Shown: positions 52,825 to 61,999 of the stretch, one piece after another
Layout: every line of letters begins with the position of its first letter
How positions within the stretch are numbered: the first letter of the stretch is position 1
NCBI RefSeq assembly: GCF_004339805.1
Contig: NZ_SLUI01000002.1
Location: 310,001 to 374,000 of the forward strand
Reading direction: 5' to 3'
DNA length: 64,000 nt
DNA from: Anaerospora hongkongensis
GTDB taxonomy: Bacteria; Bacillota; Negativicutes; Sporomusales; DSM-15969
Translations under genes and position numbers: made by a program
The notes under the pieces: model-generated
Seen by the model: the letters and a program-made list of their open reading frames with translations, nothing else
Told to the model about the DNA's origin: nothing
Databases searched by the model: none

Positions 52825-53778
52825 TCATAGAAAGAGGGTGTGCTTAATGACAGCATAACACCGCTGTTCTTCCTGTAATGCCTGAATTGCCTCGTCTTCC
52901 TCAATAGAAGAAAAGCGAATCGTATCTCCCGGCCTTGCCTGGGCCAGTTTAGACAGGTCAGCGCCAATAACCGATCCGATTTTAGCAAAGCCGCCGGTAG
53001 TCTGATGATCTGCCATCATAATAAACGGCATGCCATTAGAGGGTATTTGAATAGCCCCCGGCCACATAGCGTCAGAAACAATATCCGCTTTATCACGGTG
53101 AACTACCTTTGGTCCTTTCAGCCAATAGCCGATCCGGTCTATTTGATTGGTTACAGCATAGGTGCTTTTAAAAAATTTTTCAATCACTTCCCGGCTGAAC
53201 ATTGCCTGCTGGGGGCCAAGTAAAACACGCAGGATAATTGCCCCGGTATATGCGGGAATGTACGCATCCCCGACCTGAGCTGCCGCCGCCGGGAAATCAC
53301 AATCCTCGCCAACATAGAGAACATCTCCTTGGCGGAGAGTACGCCCTTCATACCCCCCCACTCTTGCCCGCGTGCAAGTTGAACGGCTTCCTAAGACTAC
53401 GGGAACGGCAAAGCCGCCGCGGATTGCCACGTAGGTGCGGTAACCTTGTGCGGCAGACTCAAAGCGAAGTTCTCCGCCTTTAGGGACAACAAAAGAAGAC
53501 CAATTGGTAACCGGCTCGCCGTTTACCCTGCCCTGCATCTGGGCACCGCAAACTGCTACCAGCTGCTCCTGATCAAACCGGAAGGCTGCGCCTTCAGCAG
53601 TCATTTCCAGAACGGCCGCTCCTGGTAAGTTTCCTGTCAGCAGATTCGCCACCTGCATAGCATAACGATCCATTGCTCCGGCTATCGGCATACCATAAGC
53701 CTGATATCCCCAGCGGCCTGAATCCTGCACAGTTGTAAAATAACCAGGCTGAACTGTTGTAATCACATTGATCACCAT
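52825..53778 (-). CDS. pxpC: 5-oxoprolinase subunit C-like protein, copy 2
   Basis: A 317-residue paralogue of the protein at 50072, with TTVQDSGRWGYQAYGMP, GAMDRYAMQVANLLTGN, GGFAVPVVLGSRSTCTRARVGGYEGR and IMMADHQTTGGFAKIG. Clearly diverged from copy 1, so not a recent duplication. Its start follows the pxpB2 stop by 1 nt. It may form an alternative complex with the single PxpA or act on another lactam or urea-like substrate. Confidence 0.9.
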   Translation of the reverse strand: MVINVITTVQPGYFTTVQDSGRWGYQAYGMPIAGAMDRYAMQVANLLTGNLPGAAVLEMTAEGAAFRFDQEQLVAVCGAQMQGRVNGEPVTNWSSFVVPKGGELRFESAAQGYRTYVAIRGGFAVPVVLGSRSTCTRARVGGYEGRTLRQGDVLYVGEDCDFPAAAAQVGDAYIPAYTGAIILRVLLGPQQAMFSREVIEKFFKSTYAVTNQIDRIGYWLKGPKVVHRDKADIVSDAMWPGAIQIPSNGMPFIMMADHQTTGGFAKIGSVIGADLSKLAQARPGDTIRFSSIEEDEAIQALQEEQRCYAVIKHTLFL

Positions 53779-53779
53779 C

Positions 53780-54523
53780 CTAATTGATCTGACTTACTTG
53801 CGGAATATAATTTCCACTCTCCACCGCACGCCTGATAGCAAAATATTCTTCTATCGATATCGCATAAAAGCGCAGATAATCCCCTGCCGAAATTAAAAAA
53901 GGATCCTCACTGGCGGGCTGAAAAGTTTTTAACGGCGTACGGCCGATTAACCACCATTCACCCGGACTTTCAATCGGATAAACGCCGGTTTGGTTGCCGC
54001 CAATGCCGACTGAGCCTGCCGGAACTTTGGTACGTGGCTTTTCCTGGCGCGGTACTGCAATCAACTCGGACATTCCTCCTAAATAAGGAAAGCCGGGGGT
54101 AAAGCCAAGCATATACACCAGATACGGTTTTGCAGTATGCAGACTAATCACCTCATGTGGTGCCATTCCTGCATAGCGAGCCACAAATTCCAGGTCAGGC
54201 CCGAAGACACCCCCATAGCAGACGGGGACATGAACCATTCTCGCTGTCAGGCATTTTGTCGCTAAAGGCTCAATTTTACTCAACAATGGCCGGATCAGTT
54301 GCGTGATCCTCTCCCGTGACGTTAGTAAAGGATTAAAATAGATCGTGATCGACTTATACGTCGGTACAACTTCTATGATTCCCGGAGGAGATTCTTGCTT
54401 CAGCAGTTTCATAAGCTGTTGAACAAGCCCATTAATTTCTGGAGAAATTATTGCTGCAAATTCCACAACCAAGCCTGCTTCTCCGGCCATTAAGAGTTTG
54501 ACTTCATTCTTATCGTCTTGCAC
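53780..54523 (-). CDS. pxpB: 5-oxoprolinase subunit B-like protein, copy 2
   Basis: A 247-residue paralogue of the protein at 51079: VPVCYGGVFGPDLEFVARYAG, YMLGFTPGFPYLGGMSEL, PAGSVGIGGNQTGVYP. The frame is open to a TTG at 54568 but AAAGGAG lies just before codon 12, so a GTG at 54523 (spacing 11) is the likeliest start; this is the least certain start here. Lies downstream of the lysR gene on the same strand, whose terminator-like hairpin separates them. Confidence 0.85.
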   Translation of the reverse strand: MQDDKNEVKLLMAGEAGLVVEFAAIISPEINGLVQQLMKLLKQESPPGIIEVVPTYKSITIYFNPLLTSRERITQLIRPLLSKIEPLATKCLTARMVHVPVCYGGVFGPDLEFVARYAGMAPHEVISLHTAKPYLVYMLGFTPGFPYLGGMSELIAVPRQEKPRTKVPAGSVGIGGNQTGVYPIESPGEWWLIGRTPLKTFQPASEDPFLISAGDYLRFYAISIEEYFAIRRAVESGNYIPQVSQIN

Positions 54524-54570
54524 AACTGCTTCAACTCCTTTGGTATCACGTATTCTTCCCAATAACAAAA

Positions 54571-54607
54571 AAAGGGCATAAATGTGGTAAACATTTATAG
54601 CCCCTTT
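54571..54607 (-). terminator. Terminator-like hairpin between lysR and pxpB2
   Basis: AAAGGGGCTATAAATGTT pairs with ACATTTATGCCCTTT on the minus strand, followed by a run of T. It probably ends lysR; if the pxpB2 promoter lies upstream of it, it would act as an attenuator. Confidence 0.7.
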
Positions 54608-54681
54608 GCTAAAACCGTATTATTTTATAAAATAACTTTATCATATTGTCTTTCTAAAAACAATCCCTTCAGCTAAAACCT

Positions 54682-55569
54682 TTATTTTAATAATCGTTCG
54701 TTCACTAGCTTAAAAAATGCCTGAATACCATGAGAAAGCCATTTATCTTTATGGTACACCAAATACGTATTTGTCTTGAAGGTAATACCGGGACATTGCA
54801 GCTCTACCAGGGTGCCGTTAGCAAGCTCCTCTTGCACAGCTACTTTCGGCAATACGGTTAATCCTAAGTTAGACCGCACAAATTTTTTGATTGTTTCAAT
54901 GTGACAAATCTCCAGAATGGTCCGGGGATGAACAGCCGCCTTCGTTAGAGCAGCTTCCAAGTGAGACCGGTATATGCTGCCGGACTCAACAAATAACAGG
55001 GTTTGATCGTGAAGATCCTTTAATCCCACCATGTTTTCCTTGGCCAGTTTATGCTTCGGCGATACAACCATGGCAATCGGTTCAGGCCATAGTATTTTAC
55101 TAACTAAATCGGTTTCTTTGCTATTACCTTCCAGAATAAAGGCCAGATCCATCATATTTTTACGCAGCAAATTTCGAAAATCGCTGCTGATACCAAACTT
55201 CAGCTTCAACTCCACATCCGGGTACAATGCCGCATACTCTGCTAAAAGATCAGTTAAGTAGTAGACGCACAAGGATTCCGGCATACCGATAATCAACGGT
55301 CCCCGGGGAGTAGCGAAATGCTCCAGTTCATTCTTAGCATCTTCGGCAAGCCGAATAATACTCTCTGCATATTCGTAGAGCTTTTCTCCGTCGGTTGTCA
55401 GCATCAGCTGATGTCCGAAGCGTTCAAACAGCAGCGTGTTGAATTCCTTTTCCAACAGCTGAATATGGGTTGTCACTGTTGACTGTGTGTAACCTAAAAA
55501 GTGAGCAGCCTGTGAAAAATTTCCCAGCTTTACAATGCTCATAAATGTCTTTAATTGTCTGATTTCCAT
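54682..55569 (-). CDS. LysR-family transcriptional regulator
   Basis: A 295-residue LysR regulator: N-terminal winged HTH (MEIRQLKTFMSIVKLGNFSQ, AAHFLGYTQSTVTTHIQLLE) and a periplasmic-binding-fold effector domain. Located just upstream of pxpB2-pxpC2 in the same direction, so it may govern the oxoprolinase genes; effector unknown. GAGGTGG precedes the ATG. Confidence 0.9.
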   Translation of the reverse strand: MEIRQLKTFMSIVKLGNFSQAAHFLGYTQSTVTTHIQLLEKEFNTLLFERFGHQLMLTTDGEKLYEYAESIIRLAEDAKNELEHFATPRGPLIIGMPESLCVYYLTDLLAEYAALYPDVELKLKFGISSDFRNLLRKNMMDLAFILEGNSKETDLVSKILWPEPIAMVVSPKHKLAKENMVGLKDLHDQTLLFVESGSIYRSHLEAALTKAAVHPRTILEICHIETIKKFVRSNLGLTVLPKVAVQEELANGTLVELQCPGITFKTNTYLVYHKDKWLSHGIQAFFKLVNERLLK

Positions 55570-55678
55570 AGAGCTGCCACCTCACTTTTGCGGTTAATTA
55601 CTCGTCAAATAAAAAACGAAGGTAGTCATAGTCTTAGTATCCTATTAACTACCTTAATTAAACATACTGCCGCCTCAC

Positions 55679-56521
55679 TCAGGCGTTACTATTCTTTTTA
55701 TCCGCTCCATAAGGCAGCGGGATGTACTGCACGGATGGGCGCTGCTGAGCCGGCTGCGGATAAAGATCCATAAGCTCGTAGACTTCAAGAGGCATTTCAT
55801 TACAAATTGTCGGAAGCCCCATTTCCCGCAGCTTATCGCAGGTAATCGGATAGTCGTGCGTCCACCGGCCGTCGGAAAGAGTTTTAGCTAATTCGTCAGC
55901 TTTATCAGGAGGCATTTTATCTAATAAAATGCTTTTCAGAAATTCTTTCACCTGCATAATTGCTTTTTGTGCCAGATCCGCGAGAATCAAGGTATTATCA
56001 TCAACCCGGTTAATTTTCTTTTGCTGGACGACTTTCAAAATAGACGCTGCCGGATACTGACCTAATTGAGGGTCTACCGGTCCCAGGACAGCATTAGGAT
56101 CAAGGATAATCTCATCAGCAGACAGGGCAATCATCGTTCCGCCTGACATGGCATAATGAGGAACAAATACCGTTACTTTTGCTTTATGCTGCTGCAAGGC
56201 CCTCGCAATCTGCTCAGAAGCGAGCACTAAACCGCCGGGAGTATGCAGCACCAAATCAATCGGCATATCATCAGGGGTCAGCCGGATAGCCCGCAGCACT
56301 TGCTCGGAATCTTCCACATTAATATAACGGCTGATGGGAATCCCTAAAAAGCTGATGGACTCTTGACGGTGAATTAGACTGATTACCCGGGAGCCGCGCT
56401 TACTTTCGATTTTTTGTAGGATGTTTATACGCCTCATGGCAATACTTCTTTGCTGCAGCATCGGTAATACGGTAACCATTAAGAAAAAAATCCAGATAAT
56501 ATCCGTAAAATTAAAATTCAC
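55679..56521 (-). CDS. SDH/ClpP-fold membrane serine protease (SppA-related)
   Basis: A 280-residue protein with one N-terminal membrane helix (DIIWIFFLMVTVLPML) and a Clp-fold serine protease domain: LVLHTPGGLVLASEQIARAL, PHYAMSGGTMIALSADEI (nucleophile Ser in AMSGGT) and LGPVDPQLGQ. It matches the SDH_protease family of unknown physiological substrates. GTG start with GGGAGGAA upstream. Isolated gene. Confidence 0.88.
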   Translation of the reverse strand: MNFNFTDIIWIFFLMVTVLPMLQQRSIAMRRINILQKIESKRGSRVISLIHRQESISFLGIPISRYINVEDSEQVLRAIRLTPDDMPIDLVLHTPGGLVLASEQIARALQQHKAKVTVFVPHYAMSGGTMIALSADEIILDPNAVLGPVDPQLGQYPAASILKVVQQKKINRVDDNTLILADLAQKAIMQVKEFLKSILLDKMPPDKADELAKTLSDGRWTHDYPITCDKLREMGLPTICNEMPLEVYELMDLYPQPAQQRPSVQYIPLPYGADKKNSNA

Positions 56522-56770
56522 CCTTATTCCTCCCTTTTCCCGCTTCTTTTTACATAATTGTACATTATTTGCAAGAATCCTTTAAAGCGGTGAAAAGGTG
56601 TTAAAAATTCCTCTGAATATGTAGCATTGATTATCTAGCTTTACCATATAATTATTTAAATAAATATTATTTTTTGGTAAAAAATCAGTAAAAATCTGCC
56701 ACATTGGTTTTATGTATCATATGCGTTATAATAAACTAAAAGGATTATTTTACTTAAGGGAGGGGTTTTA

Positions 56771-57010
56771 ATGAAGCGGTCTACCTTTATTCGCATTACA
56801 AAAACAATCAGGCAGGCATCAAATAACGTTACTGTTGTCGAGAATTTTAATAACAAAGCCCTTGTCTTAATTAGAATCCCTTCAATTATTGGGGAATCGC
56901 CGCAGCAGCAAAAGTCCTTCCGCAAGCTTTTAGCTTATGCGTCTTATTATAGTATCGTCCCGGAGAATGAGGCCCTGCTCATTACACTGGAATTTCAATT
57001 AGACTCATAA
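56771..57010 (+). CDS. Small hypothetical protein
   Basis: A 79-residue basic protein with alternating beta and helical character (FIRITKTIRQASNNVTVVEN, FRKLLAYASYYSIV). No motif recognised; no signal peptide. GGGAGGGG 9 nt before the ATG and a strong terminator downstream show it is a real single gene. About 250 bp upstream is AT-rich and non-coding. Confidence 0.65.
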   Translation: MKRSTFIRITKTIRQASNNVTVVENFNNKALVLIRIPSIIGESPQQQKSFRKLLAYASYYSIVPENEALLITLEFQLDS

Positions 57011-57024
57011 ACAAAAAAGCCTAC

Positions 57025-57068
57025 AAAAGCAGAGGAGATCATCGCCAGCGATGATCTCCTCTGCTTTT
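57025..57068. terminator. Bidirectional terminator between 56771 gene and rhomboid gene
   Basis: AAAAGCAGAGGAGATCATCG pairs with CGATGATCTCCTCTGCTTTT (20-bp stem). Confidence 0.9.
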
Positions 57069-57074
57069 TCTGTA

Positions 57075-57746
57075 TTAGTAGCGGTTACGCCTGGGAAACA
57101 ATTTGATCAGAATAACACCGGCGGCAAACCCGCCGACATGAGCCCACCATGCCACATTAGTACCGGTCATATAAAGAGAAGCAGTGCCGCTTTGCAGCTG
57201 CAAGAAAAACCACAGCCCCAAAAACAGCATCGCCGGTATTTCAATAACGGTTACAAAGAAAAATATCGGGATCAGTGTGCTTACTTTTGCCAGCGGAAAG
57301 CTGATAAAATAGGCACCAAGTACACCGGAAATGGCACCGCTTGCTCCGATGGTAGGAACGGTTGAGGCAGGATCAACAAAGACCTGAACGAGATTGGCAA
57401 TGACCCCGCACAGCAAATAAAAAAGCAAGAACCTGCCATGCCCCAGGTAGTCTTCCACATTATCGCCAAATATTTTCAAATACCACAGGTTTCCTATGAT
57501 ATGCAGCCAGCCGCCATGTAAAAAAAGATTGGTAATCAAGGGCAGATAAACGGCAATATCGGCCGCATTACGCTCCAGTCCCGCTAAAAATGCGGCAGGA
57601 ACCAAGCCGTATGTGGCAACTGCCTGATTAAGCAACCTGTCTTCCAGCATTAGCTCTTTGATAAATACGATAGCAGTACCAATAATGAGAATATAGCCGG
57701 TGATGGGGACAGACCGGGAACGAATGTTATCGCGGATAGGTATCAC
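57075..57746 (-). CDS. Rhomboid-family intramembrane serine protease
   Basis: A 223-residue six-helix rhomboid. The catalytic Ser is in GASGAISGVLGAYF (GxSG) and the His in WAHVGGFAAGVIL; HGGWLHIIGNLWYLKIFG gives the conserved loop-1 HxxxN region. Start taken as GTG 57746, which has a perfect GGAGGTGAT 5 nt upstream; an ATG 14 codons earlier has none. Substrates unknown. Confidence 0.9.
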   Translation of the reverse strand: MIPIRDNIRSRSVPITGYILIIGTAIVFIKELMLEDRLLNQAVATYGLVPAAFLAGLERNAADIAVYLPLITNLFLHGGWLHIIGNLWYLKIFGDNVEDYLGHGRFLLFYLLCGVIANLVQVFVDPASTVPTIGASGAISGVLGAYFISFPLAKVSTLIPIFFFVTVIEIPAMLFLGLWFFLQLQSGTASLYMTGTNVAWWAHVGGFAAGVILIKLFPRRNRY

Positions 57747-57840
57747 ACTATCACCTCCAGCCACATCAGGACCGGGATTTTTTGTCATCCTATATCCTCT
57801 ATCATAATCGATTTATCTCGTTTTTGCGAGCATTTGTTAG

Positions 57841-59421
57841 TTATATTTTAACATAATGCGCCCGAATAATTCCTTCAATACCGCCTACAAATTCCAGCGT
57901 TTCTTTCGAAACGGGCGAATCAATTGTTAAAACCATCATTGCCCGCTGATCGGCAATTTTGCGTCCCAGCTGCATGGTAGCGATATTCACTTTGCCAACT
58001 CCGAGCAGTGTTCCCATCTGCCCAATGACACCAGGCTTATCAATATTTTCTGCTATCAGCATATAGGGTGATGGATTCACATCAAATTCATAGCCGTTAA
58101 TTTCAACAATCCGTAATTCACCTTTACCGAATACAGTGCCGCTAATAGTAAACTCTTTATTCTTTGATACAACTTTAACGGTAATTAATGTCAGGTAGTT
58201 ATCTATTGCCGATTCTTTACTTTCCGTTACCCCAACACCCCTGCTTTTCGCAATCACATTAGCATTGACATAGTTTACCCGTTCTTTCAAAATCGGTTCA
58301 AACAGTCCTTTTAATATGGCAAGAGAAATCACGGAGGTTTCCAGGGCTGCTACCTCACCGCGGTACAGAATTTCGACTTTTTCAACTGCTTCTTTTTCCA
58401 GCTGGTAATAAAGCTTACCTAACGTTTCACCCAGCTTCAAATACGCTTTAACTGCCTCAAGATCCTGGGTATGAAGAGTCGGCAGATTAACAGCATTGGG
58501 CACCATCTCACCGCGCAGCGCGGAAATAACTTCCTGTGCTATCGTAATGCCCACATTATCCTGCGCTTCTTTTGTGTCAGCCCCGGCATGGGGTGTTACA
58601 ACAACATTGTCAAAATCCAGCAGCGGGGATATTGCGCGCGGCTCGCCTTCGGGCACATCAATACCTACACGGGCGACTGTTTTGTTCTGCAGTGCTTCCA
58701 CCAGTGCATCTTCATTGACAATCCCGGCACGGGCACAATTAATTACGACCAGGCCTTTTTTCGCTGCTTTGAATTGACTTTTGCCAATAATCCCATAAGT
58801 TTCTTCCGTCTTAGGTGTATGGACGGTCAAAATATCACAAGCCTTCATTAAATCTTCCAGCTTTTCTTTTTTCTCTACACCAAGATGCTTGAAACGGGTA
58901 TCACTGATATAAGGATCGTAACCAATAATATTCATGCCAAATGATTTCAGACGGGTTGCCACTAATGAACCAATCCGACCTAACCCTACTATTCCAACTG
59001 TTTTTCCCTGAAGCTCAATTCCTTTAAGCCCTGCGCGGTCCCACACTTTCTCTTTCAGGCGTTTTTGTAGTTGGGGAATATTGCGGCAAGTTGCCAGCAG
59101 CAAGCCAATCGTAAGTTCCGCAGCTGATACAACATTAGATTCAGGAGTATTGACCACAATAATCCCTCGCTTGGTTGCACCTTCCATATCAATATTGTCT
59201 ACACCGTTGCCGGCCCGTCCCACAACTTTCAGACGAATGGCTTTTTGATATAATTCTTCATTGACATCAGTGTTGCTGCGGACAATTAAGGCATCATAAT
59301 CACCGATAGCATCCAAAAGTTCCTGCCTGGTCAGATTTGGTTTTACATCAACTGTCGCGCCTGCTTGCAGAAGAGTTTCAACGCCCTTTTCGGCTATCGC
59401 TTCAGAAACTAATACTTTCAT
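57841..59421 (-). CDS. serA: D-3-phosphoglycerate dehydrogenase
   Basis: A 526-residue SerA: catalytic and NAD domains with GRAGNGVDNID, VGIVGLGRIGSLVATRL, NCARAGIVNEDALVEAL (Arg) and HAGADTKEAQDN (His), an intervening ASB domain and a C-terminal ACT domain (MLIAENIDKPGVIGQMGTLLG) for serine feedback. First step of serine synthesis. Preceded by a consensus promoter and a T-box leader with two termination modules. Confidence 0.95.
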   Translation of the reverse strand: MKVLVSEAIAEKGVETLLQAGATVDVKPNLTRQELLDAIGDYDALIVRSNTDVNEELYQKAIRLKVVGRAGNGVDNIDMEGATKRGIIVVNTPESNVVSAAELTIGLLLATCRNIPQLQKRLKEKVWDRAGLKGIELQGKTVGIVGLGRIGSLVATRLKSFGMNIIGYDPYISDTRFKHLGVEKKEKLEDLMKACDILTVHTPKTEETYGIIGKSQFKAAKKGLVVINCARAGIVNEDALVEALQNKTVARVGIDVPEGEPRAISPLLDFDNVVVTPHAGADTKEAQDNVGITIAQEVISALRGEMVPNAVNLPTLHTQDLEAVKAYLKLGETLGKLYYQLEKEAVEKVEILYRGEVAALETSVISLAILKGLFEPILKERVNYVNANVIAKSRGVGVTESKESAIDNYLTLITVKVVSKNKEFTISGTVFGKGELRIVEINGYEFDVNPSPYMLIAENIDKPGVIGQMGTLLGVGKVNIATMQLGRKIADQRAMMVLTIDSPVSKETLEFVGGIEGIIRAHYVKI

Positions 59422-59470
59422 TGTTATACCCCCATTAAAATAATTATGAAATCATGTGAGAAATAAAAAA

Positions 59471-59496
59471 AGCTCACCCCAAAATTGGGGCGAGCT
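59471..59496 (-). terminator. Second terminator of the serA leader
   Basis: AGCTCGCCCC pairs with GGGGTGAGCT on the minus strand, followed by TTTTTTTATTT; it is the alternative to the antiterminator using the T-box at 59502-59516. Confidence 0.85.
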
Positions 59497-59501
59497 TTTA
59501 A

Positions 59502-59516
59502 CCCGCGTTGCCACCC
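59502..59516 (-). promoter_or_regulatory. Second T-box antiterminator element in serA leader
   Basis: GGGTGGCAACGCGGG, the conserved T-box sequence, repeated 89 nt after the first. Only about 50 nt lie between the first terminator and this copy, too little for another full Stem I, so it is a partial duplication. TGGC would pair with the GCCA end of tRNA-Ser. Confidence 0.85.
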
Positions 59517-59560
59517 AGATTAGACCAAAACAGCCACATTGTGTCCGCAAAATAAAAAAA

Positions 59561-59583
59561 GCACCCATCCCTGTAGGGACGAG
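59561..59583 (-). terminator. First terminator of the serA T-box leader
   Basis: CTCGTCCCT pairs with AGGGATGGGTG on the minus strand, followed by CTTTTTTTAT. Confidence 0.85.
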
Positions 59584-59590
59584 AACTATT

Positions 59591-59778
59591 CCCGCGTTGC
59601 CACCCATGTTGCCTTCCGGCCAACTTTAGCCGCTATATCGGGCGGATCCCCTGCTGACTCATCACCAGCCACTCCCAGGCGGAACTTTCTTGCTTGGTAG
59701 AACGGCTCGCACCAACCGCCGTCTCTCTGAACACCTTACATGTAGGCTTCCTGTTCATCATGTATTAAATATTTACTT
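59591..59778 (-). ncRNA. T-box riboswitch leader of serA (serine-type)
   Basis: Minus-strand leader with a Stem I containing the AGAGAG and GGTTGGTGCGAGCC distal motifs (about 59700-59735), a UCC serine codon at 59681-59683 in the expected specifier position, and the T-box GGGTGGCAACGCGGG at 59591-59605. TGGC in the T-box matches the G discriminator of bacterial tRNA-Ser. Uncharged tRNA-Ser should stabilise the antiterminator and permit serA transcription. Confidence 0.88.
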
Positions 59779-59784
59779 GTTTTG

Positions 59785-59813
59785 ATTATACTGTGTACAC
59801 ATTTACAAGTCAA
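59785..59813 (-). promoter_or_regulatory. Sigma-A promoter of serA
   Basis: TTGACT (59813-59808) and TATAAT (59790-59785) with exactly 17 bp between, upstream of the T-box leader. Confidence 0.85.
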
Positions 59814-59857
59814 GTGTCTTTTCCAACAAATACAGCTGTTTTTTTACCACTGTTTTG

Positions 59858-60286
59858 CTAATCCATAAATAACTTTAAATACTCACCATAACCTGCTTCT
59901 TCCATTTTTTCTTTTGGGATAAAGCGCAAAGCTGCAGAATTAATGCAATAGCGTAATCCGGTGGGCTGAGGACCGTCGGTAAAAACATGTCCCAAATGAG
60001 AATCAGCCTCGCGACTGCGCACTTCCGTACGGATCATCATATGACTTTTATCCAGTTTTTCCTTAATTTGCTCTTTTTTAACCGGCTTAGTAAAACTAGG
60101 CCAGCCGCAGCCAGAGTCAAATTTATCTTTTGAACTGAATAAAGGCTCACCGGATACAATATCGACATAAATGCCTTCCTGTTTGTGGTTCCAGTATGCG
60201 TTTTGAAAAGGTGGCTCGGTGCCATTTTCCTGCGTGACTTTGTATTGCAGCTCGGTTAGTTTCTGTTTATTGTGATTATCAGTCAT
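59858..60286 (-). CDS. msrB: Peptide methionine-R-sulfoxide reductase
   Basis: A 142-residue Msr[40 protein letters not shown] in part, where Cys of RYCINS is catalytic. The usual two structural CxxC zinc pairs are absent, as in zinc-free forms. ATG 60286 has GGAGGTG 6 nt upstream (a GTG three codons earlier overlaps it). Reduces R-sulfoxide of methionine in oxidised proteins. Confidence 0.93.
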   Translation of the reverse strand: MTDNHNKQKLTELQYKVTQENGTEPPFQNAYWNHKQEGIYVDIVSGEPLFSSKDKFDSGCGWPSFTKPVKKEQIKEKLDKSHMMIRTEVRSREADSHLGHVFTDGPQPTGLRYCINSAALRFIPKEKMEEAGYGEYLKLFMD

Positions 60287-60334
60287 CGTCTTCACCTCCA
60301 GTCGTTTTTTAATCAGGCCGTTTAATCCATTATT

Positions 60335-60901
60335 TCAAATTGACGCCGGCTTTATGCACAGCAGTCTCGTCTCGATAAAATCAATCGCAGCCGCTGCCAT
60401 CACGTTATAGCCTGCTTCATTAGGATGAACCCCATCGCAGTGCAGCCCCGGCTTAATGCCCTGGCAGTCCGTACCGGACATAACAGCAAAAAAATCAAGC
60501 ACATCAATGACTTGCTCCTGCGCATATTCCCGGATTGCAGCCCGGTATTCGCGGAGCCTTCTTTCTGCCTCCGGTTCATTGCAGGGTATAGGCAACCCCA
60601 AGACGGGAACTATCCCGTTCGCCCTGGCCAATATAGTCATCTTCACCGTATGCTCAACCATTTCTTTGCCACAAAGTGATTCGAAAACGTCATTGGTTCC
60701 TCCCATAATCATGACATGCGAAGGCTGCAAACGGCAAACATCCCGGGAAAAGCGCTGCAGCATTTGCCCGGTAGTATCGCCGTTGATACCGCAGTTTTGA
60801 TAATCAATCCCACAATGCCGTGCTGCTATATCCAGCCAGGAAGCAGACGGAGAGTAGGGAAATCCATACGTTATAGAATCACCGATAGCAATCAGTTTCA
60901 T
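60335..60901 (-). CDS. SGNH/GDSL-family esterase
   Basis: A 188-residue single-domain SGNH hydrolase with all blocks: AIGDSITYG (Ser), GINGDTTGQ (Gly), MGGTNDV (Asn) and CDGVHPNEAGY (Asp/His). Likely a lipase/esterase such as a lysophospholipase-type enzyme; no signal peptide, so intracellular. GGAGAG precedes the ATG. 31 nt downstream of the nitroreductase gene on the same strand. Confidence 0.9.
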   Translation of the reverse strand: MKLIAIGDSITYGFPYSPSASWLDIAARHCGIDYQNCGINGDTTGQMLQRFSRDVCRLQPSHVMIMGGTNDVFESLCGKEMVEHTVKMTILARANGIVPVLGLPIPCNEPEAERRLREYRAAIREYAQEQVIDVLDFFAVMSGTDCQGIKPGLHCDGVHPNEAGYNVMAAAAIDFIETRLLCIKPASI

Positions 60902-60932
60902 TTCTACTCTCCTTTGTTTTTACCTGGATCTG

Positions 60933-61517
60933 TCACTTTACTAGATTCACTGTTCCCGGCTTACGGAAAGGTGCCGGAGGCTGCGGCCCATCGGGATACC
61001 CTACCGCAGCAGCTCCGCAAACAAAGTGCCCCTCCGGTATACCAATATCAGTCAGTGCAGCCCTGATTTCCGGCTCATCGGAAAACCACGCTAATTGATT
61101 AATCCAACAGGTACCCAGGCCTAAGGAATGAGCTGCCAGAAAAATATTCTCCAGCGCCAAAGCACTATCTGCCATTGCATTCGGATAACTGCGCTCATTG
61201 GTAACCACAATCAGCGTCGGCGCATGATAGTAAAAACAGTATTGCTCCTTTACCGCCGCCTGTTTACCTCTTAACTTGGCCGGATATTCATCTTGAGCAA
61301 ACGAAATTCTCGCAAAGACCTGTCGCACAAGTCTGTTCAGTTCACACAGCACTGCGGGATTTTGAATGACAGTAAACAGCCAGGACTGGCTATTGCTGCC
61401 GCTGGGTGCATATTGAGCGGCTTCTACAATGGATTGCAGTTCTTCATCCGTTATCTGCCGCTGCTCATATTTACGAATGCTTCTTCTCGTTTTAATATTG
61501 TCAAGGATACCAGGCAT
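60933..61517 (-). CDS. Nitroreductase-family FMN protein
   Basis: A 194-residue flavoprotein: MPGILDNIKTRRSIRKYEQR, QYAPSGSNSQSWLFTVI, ALALENIFLAAHSLGLGTCW and a GYPDGPQPPAPFRK C-terminus, the usual FMN-binding elements. It reduces nitro or quinone substrates with NAD(P)H or performs another flavin reaction. GGAGGAG upstream. Heads a likely operon with the SGNH gene. Confidence 0.9.
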   Translation of the reverse strand: MPGILDNIKTRRSIRKYEQRQITDEELQSIVEAAQYAPSGSNSQSWLFTVIQNPAVLCELNRLVRQVFARISFAQDEYPAKLRGKQAAVKEQYCFYYHAPTLIVVTNERSYPNAMADSALALENIFLAAHSLGLGTCWINQLAWFSDEPEIRAALTDIGIPEGHFVCGAAAVGYPDGPQPPAPFRKPGTVNLVK

Positions 61518-61555
61518 TCTGTAACTCCTCCAGTCGATACTTACAGGTTATGTTT

Positions 61556-61999
61556 TTACAGCAGGCATTTTACAATATCAGCCCTGCTGATAATCCCGAT
61601 AATCCGTTCACCTTCCATAACAGGCACCCGCTTGATGCCGTGCGCAAGCATCAGCTTCGCTATTTCCGGTACTTCTTCTTCCGGTGTAACGGTGATTACC
61701 TTTTCTGTCATAATATTTAAAGCCTGGCTGGCCATCATTTTTTTAAAATCTTCATTGTATTGTTCTATACCATGATAATAGATAATTGCTCCCAAAATAT
61801 TGACAGCATCAGGCAGGCGAGGATTGGTTTCTTTGTGCAATAAATCGCCTTCTGTCACCATTCCCATCAGATGACCGGCTTCATCGACTACAGGTACTCC
61901 CGAAATTTTGTTGTCAATCAGCACTCTGGCGATTTCTTTAATCGTCGCATGCTGCTTGACTGTAAGCACTTCCGTGACCATAATGTCCTTAGCTTTCAT
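61556..61999 (-). CDS. Tandem CBS-domain protein
   Basis: A 147-residue protein made of two CBS domains: first MKAKDIMVTEVLTVKQHATI with DNKISGVPVVDEAGHLMGMV, second KVITVTPEEEVPEIAKLM with GIKRVPVMEGERIIGIISR. Such stand-alone pairs bind adenosine nucleotides and regulate partner proteins. ATG 61999 follows GAGGTGAG; target unknown. Confidence 0.9.
   Translation of the reverse strand: MKAKDIMVTEVLTVKQHATIKEIARVLIDNKISGVPVVDEAGHLMGMVTEGDLLHKETNPRLPDAVNILGAIIYYHGIEQYNEDFKKMMASQALNIMTEKVITVTPEEEVPEIAKLMLAHGIKRVPVMEGERIIGIISRADIVKCLL

Noticed and set aside
56710..56925. Minus-strand 71-codon frame
   Set aside because: It is antisense to the 56771 gene, which has a strong ribosome site and terminator.
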